In this document: one piece after another, positions 26,595-35,372 of the stretch
Position numbering within the stretch: the first letter of the stretch is position 1
Layout of the letters: the number at the start of each line of letters is the position of its first letter
NCBI GenBank assembly: GCA_030524435.1
Contig: JAUNGS010000016.1
Coordinates: 1-38,002, forward strand
Source of the DNA: Eubacterium sp.
Lineage (GTDB): Bacteria; Bacillota; Clostridia; Eubacteriales; Eubacteriaceae
DNA: 38,002 nucleotides
Direction: 5' to 3'
The notes under the pieces: model-generated
Told to the model about the DNA's origin: nothing
Databases searched by the model: none
Seen by the model: the letters and a program-made list of their open reading frames with translations, nothing else
Program-made: the position numbers and the translations under genes

Positions 26595-28517
26595 ATGGGA
26601 TTAACACTCACTGAAAAAATCATAAAGGATCATCTCGTTGTTGGGGAGATGGTCAAGGGTACGGAAATTGGTATCCGTATCGATCAGACCCTGACCCAGG
26701 ATTCCACCGGGACCATGGCCTACATGCAGCTGGAGGCCATGGAGGTGCCCCGGGTTAAGACGAAGCGCTCTCTGGCCTACATCGATCACAACATGCTGCA
26801 GGAGGGGCCGGAAAATATGGATGACCACCGGTATATCCAGAGCGTTGCAAAAAAGCACGGGGTTTATTTCTCAAAGCCAGGCAACGGCATCTGTCACCAG
26901 GTTGAAATCGAACGCTTCGGCGTTCCAGGACAGACCCTGCTGGGCTCCGACAGCCACACCCCCACCGGCGGCGGCATCGGCATGCTGGCCATCGGCGCCG
27001 GCGGACTGGATGTGGCCGTGGCCATGGCCGGCGGTGAATACTACATCACCATGCCGGAAATCGTCAAGGTTGAGCTGACGGGACGACTGAGAAAGGGTGT
27101 TTCTTCCAAGGATATTATTTTAGAGGTGCTGCGCCAATGTACCGTCAAGGGCGGCGTCAACAAGGTTTTTGAATACACCGGAGACGGGGTGGATACCCTG
27201 ACGGTGCCGGAGCGGGCCACCATCACCAACATGGGCGCTGAGCTGGGGGCCACCACCTCGGTGTTCCCGTCGGACGCCATGACCGAAGCCTTTTTGAAGG
27301 CCCAGAACCGCGCCGAAGATTTTGTGGCTCTGGCCGCAGATGCCGACGCCGTCTACGATCAGGTGGTTAAGGTAGATCTCAATACCCTGGAGCCCCTGAC
27401 AGCCTGCCCCCACAGCCCCGACAAGGTGGTCAAGGTTTCCGAGCTGGAGGGCCTCAAGATCAATCAGGTGGCCATCGGCAGCTGCACCAACTCTTCCTGG
27501 CTGGATCTCATGAAGGTGGCGGCCATCCTCAAAGGCAAGACCATCGCCGAGGATGTACAGCTGGTCATCGCCCCGGGCTCCAAGCAGGTGCTGACGATGC
27601 TGGCTGAAAATGGCGCCCTGGCTGATCTTTTGGGCGCCGGCGCCAGAATTCTCGAGTGCGGCTGCGGCCCCTGCATCGGTATGGGCCAGGCCCCCTGCAC
27701 CGACGGTGTCTCCCTGAGAACCTTTAATCGAAACTTCAAGGGCCGCTCCGGTACCGTCAGCGCCGACGTTTACCTGCTGAGCCCCGAGACAGCGGCCATC
27801 TCTGCGGTGGAAGGTGTGCTCACCAATCCTTTAGGCAAGGTAGAACTGCCGGACATCGAAATGCCCAAGGCCTTCCGCATCAATGACAACGCCGTCATTC
27901 CTCCGGCTGCCGAGGGAGAAGCGGTGGAGGTTATCAAGGGACCCAACATCAAGCCCTTCCCCCTGGCGAACCCCCTGGCAGATCAGGTTGAAGGTAAGGC
28001 TCTCATCGTCGTGGAGGACAATATCACCACCGACCACATCATGCCCTCCAACGCCAAGCTTCTGCCCTACCGCTCCAATATTCCCTACCTGTCGGACTAT
28101 TGCCTGACCCCCTGCGATCCGGACTTCCCCAAACGGGCCAAGGAAAACGGCGGCGGCTTCATCGTCGGCGGACAGAACTACGGCCAGGGCTCCAGCCGTG
28201 AGCACGCGGCCCTGGCACCGGTGTATCTGGGTATCAAGGGCGTCATCGCCAAGTCCTTTGCCAGAATTCACAAAAACAATCTGATCAACAACGGTATTTT
28301 GCCCATGACCTTCGAAAATCCCGAGGACTATGATAAGATCACCCTGGGAGACGATCTGGTCATCGAAGATGCCAAGGCGCAGCTGGAAAAGGGAAAGATC
28401 CTGTTAAAAAATACAACGAAAAACGAAACCTACACCCTGGACATCGACGTGTCCGAGCGCCAGAAAAAAATGCTCCTGGCCGGGGGTCTCATCAATCTGA
28501 TGAGAAGTGGAAAATAA
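26595..28517 (+). CDS. Aconitate hydratase
   Basis: [4Fe-4S] enzyme converting citrate to isocitrate through cis-aconitate. 640 residues from the ATG at 26595; the ATG at 26589 touches the GGAG ribosome binding site and is rejected. The size fits the shorter, mitochondrial-like or 3-isopropylmalate-dehydratase-like single-chain aconitases. Fe-S ligands are visible: Cys297 in IGSCTNSSW, then the CGCGPC cluster at 355-360. Near the N-terminus there are AYIDHNMLQEGPENMDDHRY and LLGSDSHTPTGGGIGMLAIG. The C-terminal swivel domain shows GQGSSREHAALAPVYLGIKG. It stands alone with its own terminator; citrate synthase and isocitrate dehydrogenase are not in the window. It probably serves glutamate supply in a partial TCA pathway. 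Confidence 0.92.
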   Translation: MGLTLTEKIIKDHLVVGEMVKGTEIGIRIDQTLTQDSTGTMAYMQLEAMEVPRVKTKRSLAYIDHNMLQEGPENMDDHRYIQSVAKKHGVYFSKPGNGICHQVEIERFGVPGQTLLGSDSHTPTGGGIGMLAIGAGGLDVAVAMAGGEYYITMPEIVKVELTGRLRKGVSSKDIILEVLRQCTVKGGVNKVFEYTGDGVDTLTVPERATITNMGAELGATTSVFPSDAMTEAFLKAQNRAEDFVALAADADAVYDQVVKVDLNTLEPLTACPHSPDKVVKVSELEGLKINQVAIGSCTNSSWLDLMKVAAILKGKTIAEDVQLVIAPGSKQVLTMLAENGALADLLGAGARILECGCGPCIGMGQAPCTDGVSLRTFNRNFKGRSGTVSADVYLLSPETAAISAVEGVLTNPLGKVELPDIEMPKAFRINDNAVIPPAAEGEAVEVIKGPNIKPFPLANPLADQVEGKALIVVEDNITTDHIMPSNAKLLPYRSNIPYLSDYCLTPCDPDFPKRAKENGGGFIVGGQNYGQGSSREHAALAPVYLGIKGVIAKSFARIHKNNLINNGILPMTFENPEDYDKITLGDDLVIEDAKAQLEKGKILLKNTTKNETYTLDIDVSERQKKMLLAGGLINLMRSGK

Positions 28518-28538
28518 TCATCAAAAGCTGAAATAAAA

Positions 28539-28596
28539 ACAGCCCGAAGCCTGAGTATTGGTACAAACAATCTCTAAGCTTTGGGCTGTTTTTTTG
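28539..28596 (+). terminator. Aconitase terminator
   Basis: ACAGCCCGAAGC (28539-28550) pairs with GCTTTGGGCTGT (28578-28589, one G-U pair), followed by a run of T. The loop is 27 nt. Confidence 0.8.
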
Positions 28597-28620
28597 TATC
28601 TGGGATGTGCTCTGGATTAT

Positions 28621-28652
28621 AAAAACCCCACGAAACCAGCTATTTCGTGGGG
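28621..28652 (-). terminator. LCP gene terminator
   Basis: CCCCACGAAA (28626-28635) and TTTCGTGGGG (28643-28652) form a 10-bp perfect stem. On the minus strand it is followed by TTTTT. It closes the converging LCP transcript. Confidence 0.82.
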
Positions 28653-28727
28653 ATGTGCGTCCAATGGACATGTAGCTCTCTTAGCTCTTTCTATTATACT
28701 TAATATTTAGAAAAATCCAAGAATTTT

Positions 28728-30056
28728 TTAGAATTCGGATAGTGTATCTTCAGTGTAGCTGTTATCCTCGGCGGGCGGCGTTTCCTCACTGCCCGAGGTA
28801 TCGCCGCTGTTTTCCTCGGTGACTGGCGGTGTTTCAGGTTCCGTGTATTCCGGATCGCTATATCCTGGATCAGTGTACTCTGGCTCAGTGTAGCCGTCGT
28901 TGCCATAGTCATTGGAGCTGTCATAGTCATTGTAATCCGAGGTGCTGCTGCCGTCGGTGGCGCTGGAGCCCTGGTCGGAGCTGCCCTTGACGTATTCCTC
29001 GTAGGATTTTGTAGTATCGATGGTGATGCCGCCGTCCAAGCCGCCGATGTCTGCGATGTAGGCACTGATTTCCATCAGCCGCTCACTGGGGGTGTAGCTG
29101 TCGGCCTCGGTGCCGTAGAGGAACTTGTGGAGCACAATGGCGTTGTCCGCCAGGGAGTTGGGGAGCATGTACCAGACGCCATCGATGGTTTCCTCGGCCA
29201 GAAGCTGGTCGGTGGGCACGCGGAAGTCGATGAATTCCTTGTTTTCCAGGGTCATGAAGGCCTTGGCGTAGGCGGTCATTTCCTGGAGGGACAGGGAGGT
29301 TGTGACATAGGGGTAAACCTTGCCCATGAGGTTGATGGCAGTCAGCAGGTCGATGTTAAAGGCTTTGCTGGCAATCTGCTCCACGACCTCGCGCTGGCGC
29401 TCGGTGCGCATATAGTCATTATCGCTGTAGCGGTTGCGGCAGTAGGCCAGGGCCTGAACCCCGGTGAGGTGCTGGTTTCCAGTGCCGGTAAGCTCAGGGT
29501 CAGAACGATTTAAAATATAATTGACGTGGCCAATAAATTGATTCGTCCACTCCAGGACATCCTCATTGGCAATATTGACATCAACCCCTCCCAGGGCGTC
29601 GACGACATCCACAAGACAGTCGAAGTTGACGACGACGTAGTCCCGGATGTTGAGGTCGAAGTTTTGATTCAGGGTTTTTACGGCCAGCTGGGGACCGCCG
29701 TATTGGTAAGCGGCGTTGATTTTCTCATAGGTCGTATCGTTTTTGTCACTCTCGGGGATCTCCACCAGCAGGTCGCGCATGACGGAGACGATTTTAATGG
29801 TTCCCTCTTTAAAATTGACGGAGGCGATCATGATGGTATCGGAGCGGTCGCCCTCTACCTCGTCGCGGCCGTCGATGCCAAAGAGTGCAATATTAACCGT
29901 ATCTTCAGAGAGATTGGCGTTGATGTTCAAATCGGATTCATCCAGCTGAATGCCGGAAATTTGAGTTAAGATGGTGTAGGCGTAGACACCGCCGCTGCCG
30001 ACGACGATCAGCAGACAGGTTAAAATGACGGATAAAATTTTCTTACGTAAGCTCAT
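28728..30056 (-). CDS. LytR-CpsA-Psr family protein, probable glycopolymer-peptidoglycan ligase
   Basis: LCP enzymes attach teichoic acids or capsular and rhamnose polysaccharides from a lipid carrier to peptidoglycan, outside the membrane. The 442 residues have one N-terminal membrane helix (about 5-30), then the LCP domain (~55-290). Typical segments are GIDGRDEVEGDRSDTIMIAS, the Arg-containing SVMRDLLVEIP, DALGGVDVNI and the late QALAYCRNRYSDNDYMRTER. The last ~90 residues are a low-complexity acidic tail of Tyr/Thr/Glu/Pro/Asp repeats (EYTDPGYSDPEYTEPE) that probably spans the wall. The start follows GAAAGGA. It diverges from rfbD across 211 bp, so its natural substrate is probably the rhamnose polysaccharide encoded next door (inference). 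Confidence 0.9.
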   Translation of the reverse strand: MSLRKKILSVILTCLLIVVGSGGVYAYTILTQISGIQLDESDLNINANLSEDTVNIALFGIDGRDEVEGDRSDTIMIASVNFKEGTIKIVSVMRDLLVEIPESDKNDTTYEKINAAYQYGGPQLAVKTLNQNFDLNIRDYVVVNFDCLVDVVDALGGVDVNIANEDVLEWTNQFIGHVNYILNRSDPELTGTGNQHLTGVQALAYCRNRYSDNDYMRTERQREVVEQIASKAFNIDLLTAINLMGKVYPYVTTSLSLQEMTAYAKAFMTLENKEFIDFRVPTDQLLAEETIDGVWYMLPNSLADNAIVLHKFLYGTEADSYTPSERLMEISAYIADIGGLDGGITIDTTKSYEEYVKGSSDQGSSATDGSSTSDYNDYDSSNDYGNDGYTEPEYTDPGYSDPEYTEPETPPVTEENSGDTSGSEETPPAEDNSYTEDTLSEF

Positions 30057-30179
30057 TTAAAATCCTTTCATATTATAGGTCGTGTAAAAAGATGAATATA
30101 CCAGTAAAATTAGATTTTATAATTATAACACAAATATGATACAAATTGGATACATTTTTAAAGAAATTAAGAAAAAAAA

Positions 30180-30208
30180 TAGACAAAGAGAGGGCTGTGA
30201 AGTATAAT
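30180..30208 (+). promoter_or_regulatory. rfb operon promoter
   Basis: TAGACA (30180-30185), exactly 17 bp, TATAAT (30203-30208). Start of transcription near 30215, about 53 nt before rfbD. Confidence 0.75.
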
Positions 30209-30267
30209 AAAACTGATTTACTACGCATAAAAGAAATTAAGATTATAGAGAAGAGGTAGGATAGTCA

Positions 30268-31137
30268 ATGAAAGCACTAATCACAGGCAGCGGCGGACAG
30301 CTGGGGCGGGAGCTTTTAAAGCAGCTTAAGGAGACCCCCATCGAAGCCGTGGGCTATGACATTCCGGCATTTGACATTACCGACAAGGCGGCGGTTGAGA
30401 AAATTATTGCGGCTGAAAAGCCAGACGTCATCGTCAGCTGCGGCGCCATGACCAATGTGGACGGCTGTGAGACAAACCGGGAGGCCGCCATGGCCGTCAA
30501 CGGCGAGGGTCCCAAAAATTTAGCGGAAATTGCAAGGGATAGGGGCATTAAAATGGTGCATGTCTCCACAGACTATGTCTTTGACGGTGACGGCATTACA
30601 GAAAACGGTGTGCTTCGTCCCTATGTGGAATCGGACCCCATTGCGCCGAAAACCGTGTACGGGGAAAGCAAGGCTCTGGGTGAAAAATACGTTTCAGAGA
30701 TTTTAGAGCAGTATTTTATTGTGAGAACCGCCTGGCTTTACGGCGATGGCCACAATTTTGTCAAGACCATGCTGGGCCTGGCCGATAAGTATCCGGAAAT
30801 TACCGTGGTCAACGATCAGGTCGGCTCACCCACCAGCACGGTGGATCTGGCGAGGGCCATCATTGCATTGATGCAGACAGAAAATTATGGGCTCTATCAC
30901 GGCACCTGCGAGGGACAGTGCAGCTGGTACGATTTTGCCGTAGAAATTTTCAGACAAAAAGGCATTGAAATTTCCGTCAAGCCCGTAACCTCCGAGGAAT
31001 ACGTCAGCAAAACGCCGAGACCCAAGTATTCTGTGCTTAAAAACCAGGGCCTTGAAAAGCTGGGATTAAACACCTTCCGTCCCTGGAAGGAAGCTTTGAC
31101 AGAATATCTGAAATGGCTTGAAGCCAGCGAAAATTAA
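30268..31137 (+). CDS. rfbD: dTDP-4-dehydrorhamnose reductase
   Basis: Last step of dTDP-L-rhamnose synthesis: NADPH-dependent reduction of dTDP-4-dehydro-L-rhamnose. The 289-residue SDR protein has the nucleotide loop GSGGQLGREL at 7-16, VSTDYVFDGDG, the catalytic Tyr and Lys in VYGESKALGEKYV, and RTAWLYGDGHNFVKTML. The ATG follows GAAGAGGTAGG at about 8 bp. It is the first gene of rfbDACB; rfbA follows after 25 bp. Together the four genes make dTDP-rhamnose from glucose-1-phosphate, the same intermediate used for ADP-glucose in the glycogen operon. Confidence 0.95.
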   Translation: MKALITGSGGQLGRELLKQLKETPIEAVGYDIPAFDITDKAAVEKIIAAEKPDVIVSCGAMTNVDGCETNREAAMAVNGEGPKNLAEIARDRGIKMVHVSTDYVFDGDGITENGVLRPYVESDPIAPKTVYGESKALGEKYVSEILEQYFIVRTAWLYGDGHNFVKTMLGLADKYPEITVVNDQVGSPTSTVDLARAIIALMQTENYGLYHGTCEGQCSWYDFAVEIFRQKGIEISVKPVTSEEYVSKTPRPKYSVLKNQGLEKLGLNTFRPWKEALTEYLKWLEASEN

Positions 31138-31162
31138 AACGAATCTATAGAGGAGAACAGAT

Positions 31163-32041
31163 ATGAAAGGAATTATTTTAGCCGGCGGCTCCGGAACACG
31201 CCTTTACCCGATTACCCGGGCGGTGTCCAAGCAGCTGCTGCCCCTGTACGACAAGCCGATGATTTACTACCCCCTGTCAACCCTGATGCTGGCGGGAATC
31301 AGAGATATTTTAATTATTTCCACACCGGTGGATCTGCCGATGTTCGAGCGTCTGTTTGGCACCGGCGAAGAGCTGGGGCTGAACTTCTCTTATGCCGTTC
31401 AGGAAGCCCCCAACGGACTGGCCGAGGCCTTTATCATCGGTGAAGAGTTCATCGGAGACGATAAGGTTGCCCTGGTTCTGGGCGATAACATTTTCTACGG
31501 CCAGGGCTTCACACGGTCTCTGCGGGCTGCGGCGGCTCTGGAAAAGGGAGCTGTGGTCTTCGGCTATCCGGTTACCGATCCTGAGCGCTACGGTGTGGTT
31601 GAGTTTGCAGAAGACGGTTCCGTTATCTCCATCGAGGAAAAACCGGCAGTTCCGAAGTCAAATTTTGCGGTTCCGGGGCTCTATTTCTACGACAACGACG
31701 TCGTGGAAATTGCCAAAACCATCAAGCCCTCGGCCCGGGGTGAGCTTGAAATCACCACCGTCAATGAAACCTACCTCAAGCGCGGCGATTTAAAGGTAGA
31801 GCTTTTCAGCCGCGGCATGGCTTGGCTGGACACCGGAACCCACGACAGCCTCATCGAGGCCTCTAACTTTGTGGAAACCATCCAGAAGCGCCAGGGCCTC
31901 TACGTGTCCTGCGTAGAAGAAATTGCTTACAATATGGGCTTCATTTCCAAGGAACAGCTTCTAAAGCTGGCGGAGCCCTTGAAAAAGACCGCCTACGGTC
32001 AGTATCTTGTACAATGTGCCAGTGAAAAGGGAGTGAGATAA
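31163..32041 (+). CDS. rfbA: Glucose-1-phosphate thymidylyltransferase
   Basis: Joins dTTP and glucose-1-phosphate to give dTDP-glucose and pyrophosphate, the entry step of the rhamnose pathway. The 292 residues are of usual length. The nucleotide-binding signature [20 protein letters not shown] is at 8-27. [18 protein letters not shown], the metal-site [10 protein letters not shown] and [20 protein letters not shown] follow, with [13 protein letters not shown] near the end. TAGAGGAG precedes the start at 9 bp. The stop overlaps the rfbC ATG by one base (ATAATG), implying coupled translation. Confidence 0.97.
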   Translation: MKGIILAGGSGTRLYPITRAVSKQLLPLYDKPMIYYPLSTLMLAGIRDILIISTPVDLPMFERLFGTGEELGLNFSYAVQEAPNGLAEAFIIGEEFIGDDKVALVLGDNIFYGQGFTRSLRAAAALEKGAVVFGYPVTDPERYGVVEFAEDGSVISIEEKPAVPKSNFAVPGLYFYDNDVVEIAKTIKPSARGELEITTVNETYLKRGDLKVELFSRGMAWLDTGTHDSLIEASNFVETIQKRQGLYVSCVEEIAYNMGFISKEQLLKLAEPLKKTAYGQYLVQCASEKGVR

Positions 32042-32601
32042 TGGCAGCAATCGAAGTAAAAGAAACAGGTATCGAGGGTCTGGTGATCGTTCAGCCTCAG
32101 GTCTTCGGCGATGAACGCGGCTACTTTATGGAAACCTACAATCAGGCTGAGTTTGCCAAGGCTGGTCTGGATATGACCTTTATTCAGGATAATGAATCAA
32201 AATCCAAGAAGGGTGTTCTCAGGGGGCTTCACTTCCAGAGAAAATTCTCCCAGGGCAAGCTGGTGCGCTGCACCCAGGGCGCCGTCTGGGATGTGGGGGT
32301 CGACCTCAGAAAGGGCTCTGCCACCTACGGCAAGTGGGCAGGCGTAACCCTGAGTGCAGAAAATAAGACCATGTTTTATATTCCCGAGGGCTTTGCCCAC
32401 GGCTTTGTGGTGCTCTCCGACGAGGCCACCTTCAATTACAAATGTACTAATCTCTACGCGCCGGAATACGACGGCGGCATCCGCTGGAATGACCCGGACA
32501 TCGGCGTCGAGTGGCCCATCGAAGGCTTAGAGCTGCTGTTGTCTGAAAAGGACGGCAAACAGCCCTTCCTGAAGGATATTGCAGACAGTTTAGAATTTTA
32601 G
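32041..32601 (+). CDS. rfbC: dTDP-4-dehydrorhamnose 3,5-epimerase
   Basis: Epimerises carbons 3 and 5 of dTDP-4-dehydro-6-deoxyglucose. The 186-residue cupin has DERGYFMETYNQAEFAKAGL, QDNESKSKKGVLRGLHFQ (with the catalytic His), YIPEGFAHGFVVLSDEA and the C-terminal GGIRWNDPDIGVEWP. It begins inside the rfbA stop codon and is followed after 19 bp by rfbB, so it lies in the middle of one operon. Confidence 0.96.
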   Translation: MAAIEVKETGIEGLVIVQPQVFGDERGYFMETYNQAEFAKAGLDMTFIQDNESKSKKGVLRGLHFQRKFSQGKLVRCTQGAVWDVGVDLRKGSATYGKWAGVTLSAENKTMFYIPEGFAHGFVVLSDEATFNYKCTNLYAPEYDGGIRWNDPDIGVEWPIEGLELLLSEKDGKQPFLKDIADSLEF

Positions 32602-32620
32602 ATAGAGGAGTTTTAGATCA

Positions 32621-33727
32621 TTGAAAACAGTATTAGTCACCGGCGGCGCCGGATTTATCGGTTCAAATTTTGTGAAATATATGCTGAAGCAGCACCCGGA
32701 TTACAAGGTTGTCAATCTGGATCTGCTGACCTACGCAGGCAATCTTGAAAATCTGACAGATATCGAAGACAATGCCAATTACACCTTTGTCAAGGGTGAT
32801 ATCGCCGACAGACCTTTTATCAAGGATCTCTTTGAAAAATACAATTTCGATTACGTCGTCAATTTTGCGGCGGAATCCCACGTGGACAGAAGCATCGAAA
32901 ATCCGGAGATTTTCGTACAGACCAACGTCATGGGCACCCAGGTCCTTTTGGATGCGGCTAAAAACCTGTGGCAGACCGGCAAGGATGACGACGGCTATCC
33001 GACCTACCGCGAAGGCGTAAAATACCTCCAGGTATCCACCGATGAGGTTTACGGCGCCCTGGGCAAAACCGGCATGTTCACCGAAACCACACCGATTCAG
33101 CCCAACAGTCCCTACTCTTCTTCTAAAGCCGGCGCAGACCTGCTGGTAAGAGCCTACGGCAACACCTTCAAGTTCCCCATGAACATCACCCGCTGCTCCA
33201 ACAACTACGGTCCTTATCAGTTCCCGGAAAAATTAATTCCGCTGATGATCTCCAACGTTCTTGAGCTGAAAAACCTGCCCATCTACGGCGACGGCATGCA
33301 GATCAGAGACTGGCTGCACGTCAAGGATCACTGCAGCGGCATCGACACAGTGCTCCACAAGGGCCGTTTAAATGAGGTTTACAATATCGGCGGCAACAAC
33401 GAAAAAGCCAATATCCAGATCGTCGATCTGATTATCGCCAATGTCAAGGAAAAGGTAGGTGCCAAAGCCTACGCTGGCATCGATACCGACGTATCCAAAA
33501 TCAACGATGACTTGAAGATCCACGTCGAAGATCGTCTGGGCCACGACAGACGCTACGCCATCGACAACACCAAGATCACCACCGAGCTGGGCTGGGAGCC
33601 CTCCTACACCTTTGAGCAGGGGATCGAGGAAACCATCGAGTGGTACCTTAACAACCAGGAATGGCTGAAGCAGGTTAAGTCTGGCGGGTACCAGGAATAC
33701 TATGAAAAGATGTATTCGAAGAAATAA
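32621..33727 (+). CDS. rfbB: dTDP-glucose 4,6-dehydratase
   Basis: NAD+-dependent second step of the rhamnose pathway, dTDP-glucose to dTDP-4-dehydro-6-deoxyglucose. The 368 residues start with TTG at 32621, 10 bp after AGAGGAG; the next Met is too far in, past the NAD loop TGGAGFIGSNFV at 7-18. NFAAESHVDRSIENP, VSTDEVYGALG, the YxxxK catalytic pair in SPYSSSKAGADLLVRAYG and NNYGPYQFPEKLIP are all present, with NIGGNNEKANI later. It is slightly longer than the common ~340 residues. It is the last gene of GC-rich composition before the AT-rich exporter genes. Confidence 0.96.
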   Translation: MKTVLVTGGAGFIGSNFVKYMLKQHPDYKVVNLDLLTYAGNLENLTDIEDNANYTFVKGDIADRPFIKDLFEKYNFDYVVNFAAESHVDRSIENPEIFVQTNVMGTQVLLDAAKNLWQTGKDDDGYPTYREGVKYLQVSTDEVYGALGKTGMFTETTPIQPNSPYSSSKAGADLLVRAYGNTFKFPMNITRCSNNYGPYQFPEKLIPLMISNVLELKNLPIYGDGMQIRDWLHVKDHCSGIDTVLHKGRLNEVYNIGGNNEKANIQIVDLIIANVKEKVGAKAYAGIDTDVSKINDDLKIHVEDRLGHDRRYAIDNTKITTELGWEPSYTFEQGIEETIEWYLNNQEWLKQVKSGGYQEYYEKMYSKK

Positions 33728-33756
33728 AAGTTGAGTTTGATAATTATTAAGATTTA

Positions 33757-33793
33757 AGATAGACTTACCCAATAAAGGTAAGTCTATCTGTTT
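33757..33793 (+). terminator. Hairpin at the end of the rfb genes
   Basis: AGATAGACTTACC (33757-33769) and GGTAAGTCTATCT (33777-33789) form a 13-bp perfect stem around CAATAAA, followed by GTTTAT. The T tract is weak, so termination may be partial and transcription may continue into the exporter genes. Confidence 0.6.
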
Positions 33794-33820
33794 ATAGATG
33801 CCTATCGGAGGAATTTAATT

Positions 33821-34624
33821 TTGAATAACGAAGCTAAAAAAAGTGAATTCAAAGGTTATTTTGAAAAGTTTTATAAATATAGACATTTGTTGAAAGAGTT
33901 GGTTTCTAAAGATATAAAGATAAAATATAGACGCTCAGTGTTAGGAATCGCATGGAGTGTTCTGAATCCGCTTTTGATGATGTTGGTTATTACAGCGGTA
34001 TTCTCGCATATTTTTAAATTTCAAATTGAGAACTTCCCAGCATATTATATTGTAGGGTCAACGATTTTCAATTTTAATTCTGAAGCAACAATGCTGTCGA
34101 TGAATTCCATGCTGGGAGCAGCTGGATTGATTAAAAAAGTCTATATTCCAAAGTATATTTTCCCAATGGAGAAAGTATTATTTTCTTTTGTGAATACACT
34201 TTTTTCATTAATTGCAGTTGCAATTGTATTGTTAATATTACAGGTTCCTGTGGGATGGACAGTTATATTATTTCCAATACCCTTGATTTATACACTTGTT
34301 TTTTCAACAGGCTTGGGTTTGATTTTGGCAACATTAAATGTATTTTTTAGAGATACAGAACACTTGTATGGTGTTTTAATTACTGCATGGATGTATTTAA
34401 CACCAATTATTTATCCAATGGAAATTTTGCCAACAATTATGCAAAAACTAATGCTTCTTAATCCTTTATACCATTATGTCGAGTATTTTAGGCAGGTTAT
34501 CATGTACAATACGGTTCCTGGACTGAAGGAAAACCTAGTGTGTATTTGCTGTTCGCTGCTCTTTTTGGTGATAGGATTACTATTCTTTAAAAAGAAACAG
34601 GATAAATTTATTTTATACTTATAA
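33821..34624 (+). CDS. Polysaccharide ABC exporter permease (Wzm/RgpC type)
   Basis: ABC-2 type membrane subunit that moves a lipid-linked polysaccharide across the cytoplasmic membrane. The 267 residues have about six membrane helices. The N-terminal cytoplasmic part carries the family motif RHLLKELVSKDIKIKYRRSV, then LGIAWSVLNPLLMMLVITAV. LNPLYHYVEYFRQVIMYN precedes the last helices. The start is TTG at 33821, 9 bp after GGAGGA. The ATPase gene follows after 11 bp. The sequence is AT-rich with A/T-ending codons, unlike rfbB just before it, a sign of separate origin. Given the rhamnose genes and the RgpF-like gene downstream, a RgpC-like role in rhamnan export is likely. Confidence 0.92.
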   Translation: MNNEAKKSEFKGYFEKFYKYRHLLKELVSKDIKIKYRRSVLGIAWSVLNPLLMMLVITAVFSHIFKFQIENFPAYYIVGSTIFNFNSEATMLSMNSMLGAAGLIKKVYIPKYIFPMEKVLFSFVNTLFSLIAVAIVLLILQVPVGWTVILFPIPLIYTLVFSTGLGLILATLNVFFRDTEHLYGVLITAWMYLTPIIYPMEILPTIMQKLMLLNPLYHYVEYFRQVIMYNTVPGLKENLVCICCSLLFLVIGLLFFKKKQDKFILYL

Positions 34625-34635
34625 AGAGGTGGAGT

Positions 34636-35370
34636 ATGTCTAAAATTATTGAAGCACATGACATTACAATGAAATTCAATATGTCAAGTGATAAGATCCA
34701 GAATCTTAAAGAGTACTTTGTAAAATTAATGAAACACCAGCTTTTTTATAATGAATTTACGGCTTTAGATAAAGTCAGTTTCAGTGTCAACCAAGGGGAT
34801 GTTTTTGGCATTGTTGGTTTAAATGGTTCAGGAAAAAGCACATTGTTAAAAATTGTCTCGGGTATATTGAAACCGACAAGTGGAACCATCAATGTTTATG
34901 GAACAATATCTCCACTTATTGAGTTGGGAGCTGGCTTTGATTTTGAGTTGACAGCAAGAGAAAATGTTATGATGAATGGTTTAGTTTTAGGCTATTCACG
35001 AAAGCATATGGAAGAAAAGATGGATGAAATTATTGAATTTTCTGAGCTGCACGATTTTATGGATGTCGCAGTTAAGAATTTTTCATCTGGGATGGTTGCG
35101 CGTTTAGGATTTGCTATAGCAACTTCTGTTATTCCTGAAATTTTGATCGTAGATGAAATATTGTCCGTTGGAGATTTTAAATTTCAGCAAAAATGCGAAG
35201 AGCGTATGAAGCAAATGATGTCGGGAGGAACGACAGTGTTGATAGTGTCGCATTCTATTGAACAGATTGAACGTCTTTGTACACATGTCATGTGGCTTGA
35301 AAAGGGAAAAGTTGTTCGCATTGGAGAAGCCAAAGAGGTTTGTGAGGCATATAAAATGGGAGAACGATAA
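34636..35370 (+). CDS. Polysaccharide ABC exporter ATPase (Wzt/RgpD type)
   Basis: Cytoplasmic ATPase that drives the adjacent permease. The 244 residues show Walker A GLNGSGKST at 61-69, the family-specific ISPLIELGAGFDFELTAREN around 91-110, the signature FSSGM at 149-153 and Walker B ILIVDE at 169-174. The switch His is in VSHSIEQIERLC. It lacks the extra C-terminal carbohydrate-binding domain found in some Wzt proteins, so export probably does not depend on end-group recognition. AAGAGGTGG precedes the ATG. The following gene starts 2 bp after the stop, so all three are one transcription unit. Same AT-rich composition as its neighbours. Confidence 0.94.
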   Translation: MSKIIEAHDITMKFNMSSDKIQNLKEYFVKLMKHQLFYNEFTALDKVSFSVNQGDVFGIVGLNGSGKSTLLKIVSGILKPTSGTINVYGTISPLIELGAGFDFELTARENVMMNGLVLGYSRKHMEEKMDEIIEFSELHDFMDVAVKNFSSGMVARLGFAIATSVIPEILIVDEILSVGDFKFQQKCEERMKQMMSGGTTVLIVSHSIEQIERLCTHVMWLEKGKVVRIGEAKEVCEAYKMGER

Positions 35371-35372
35371 AA

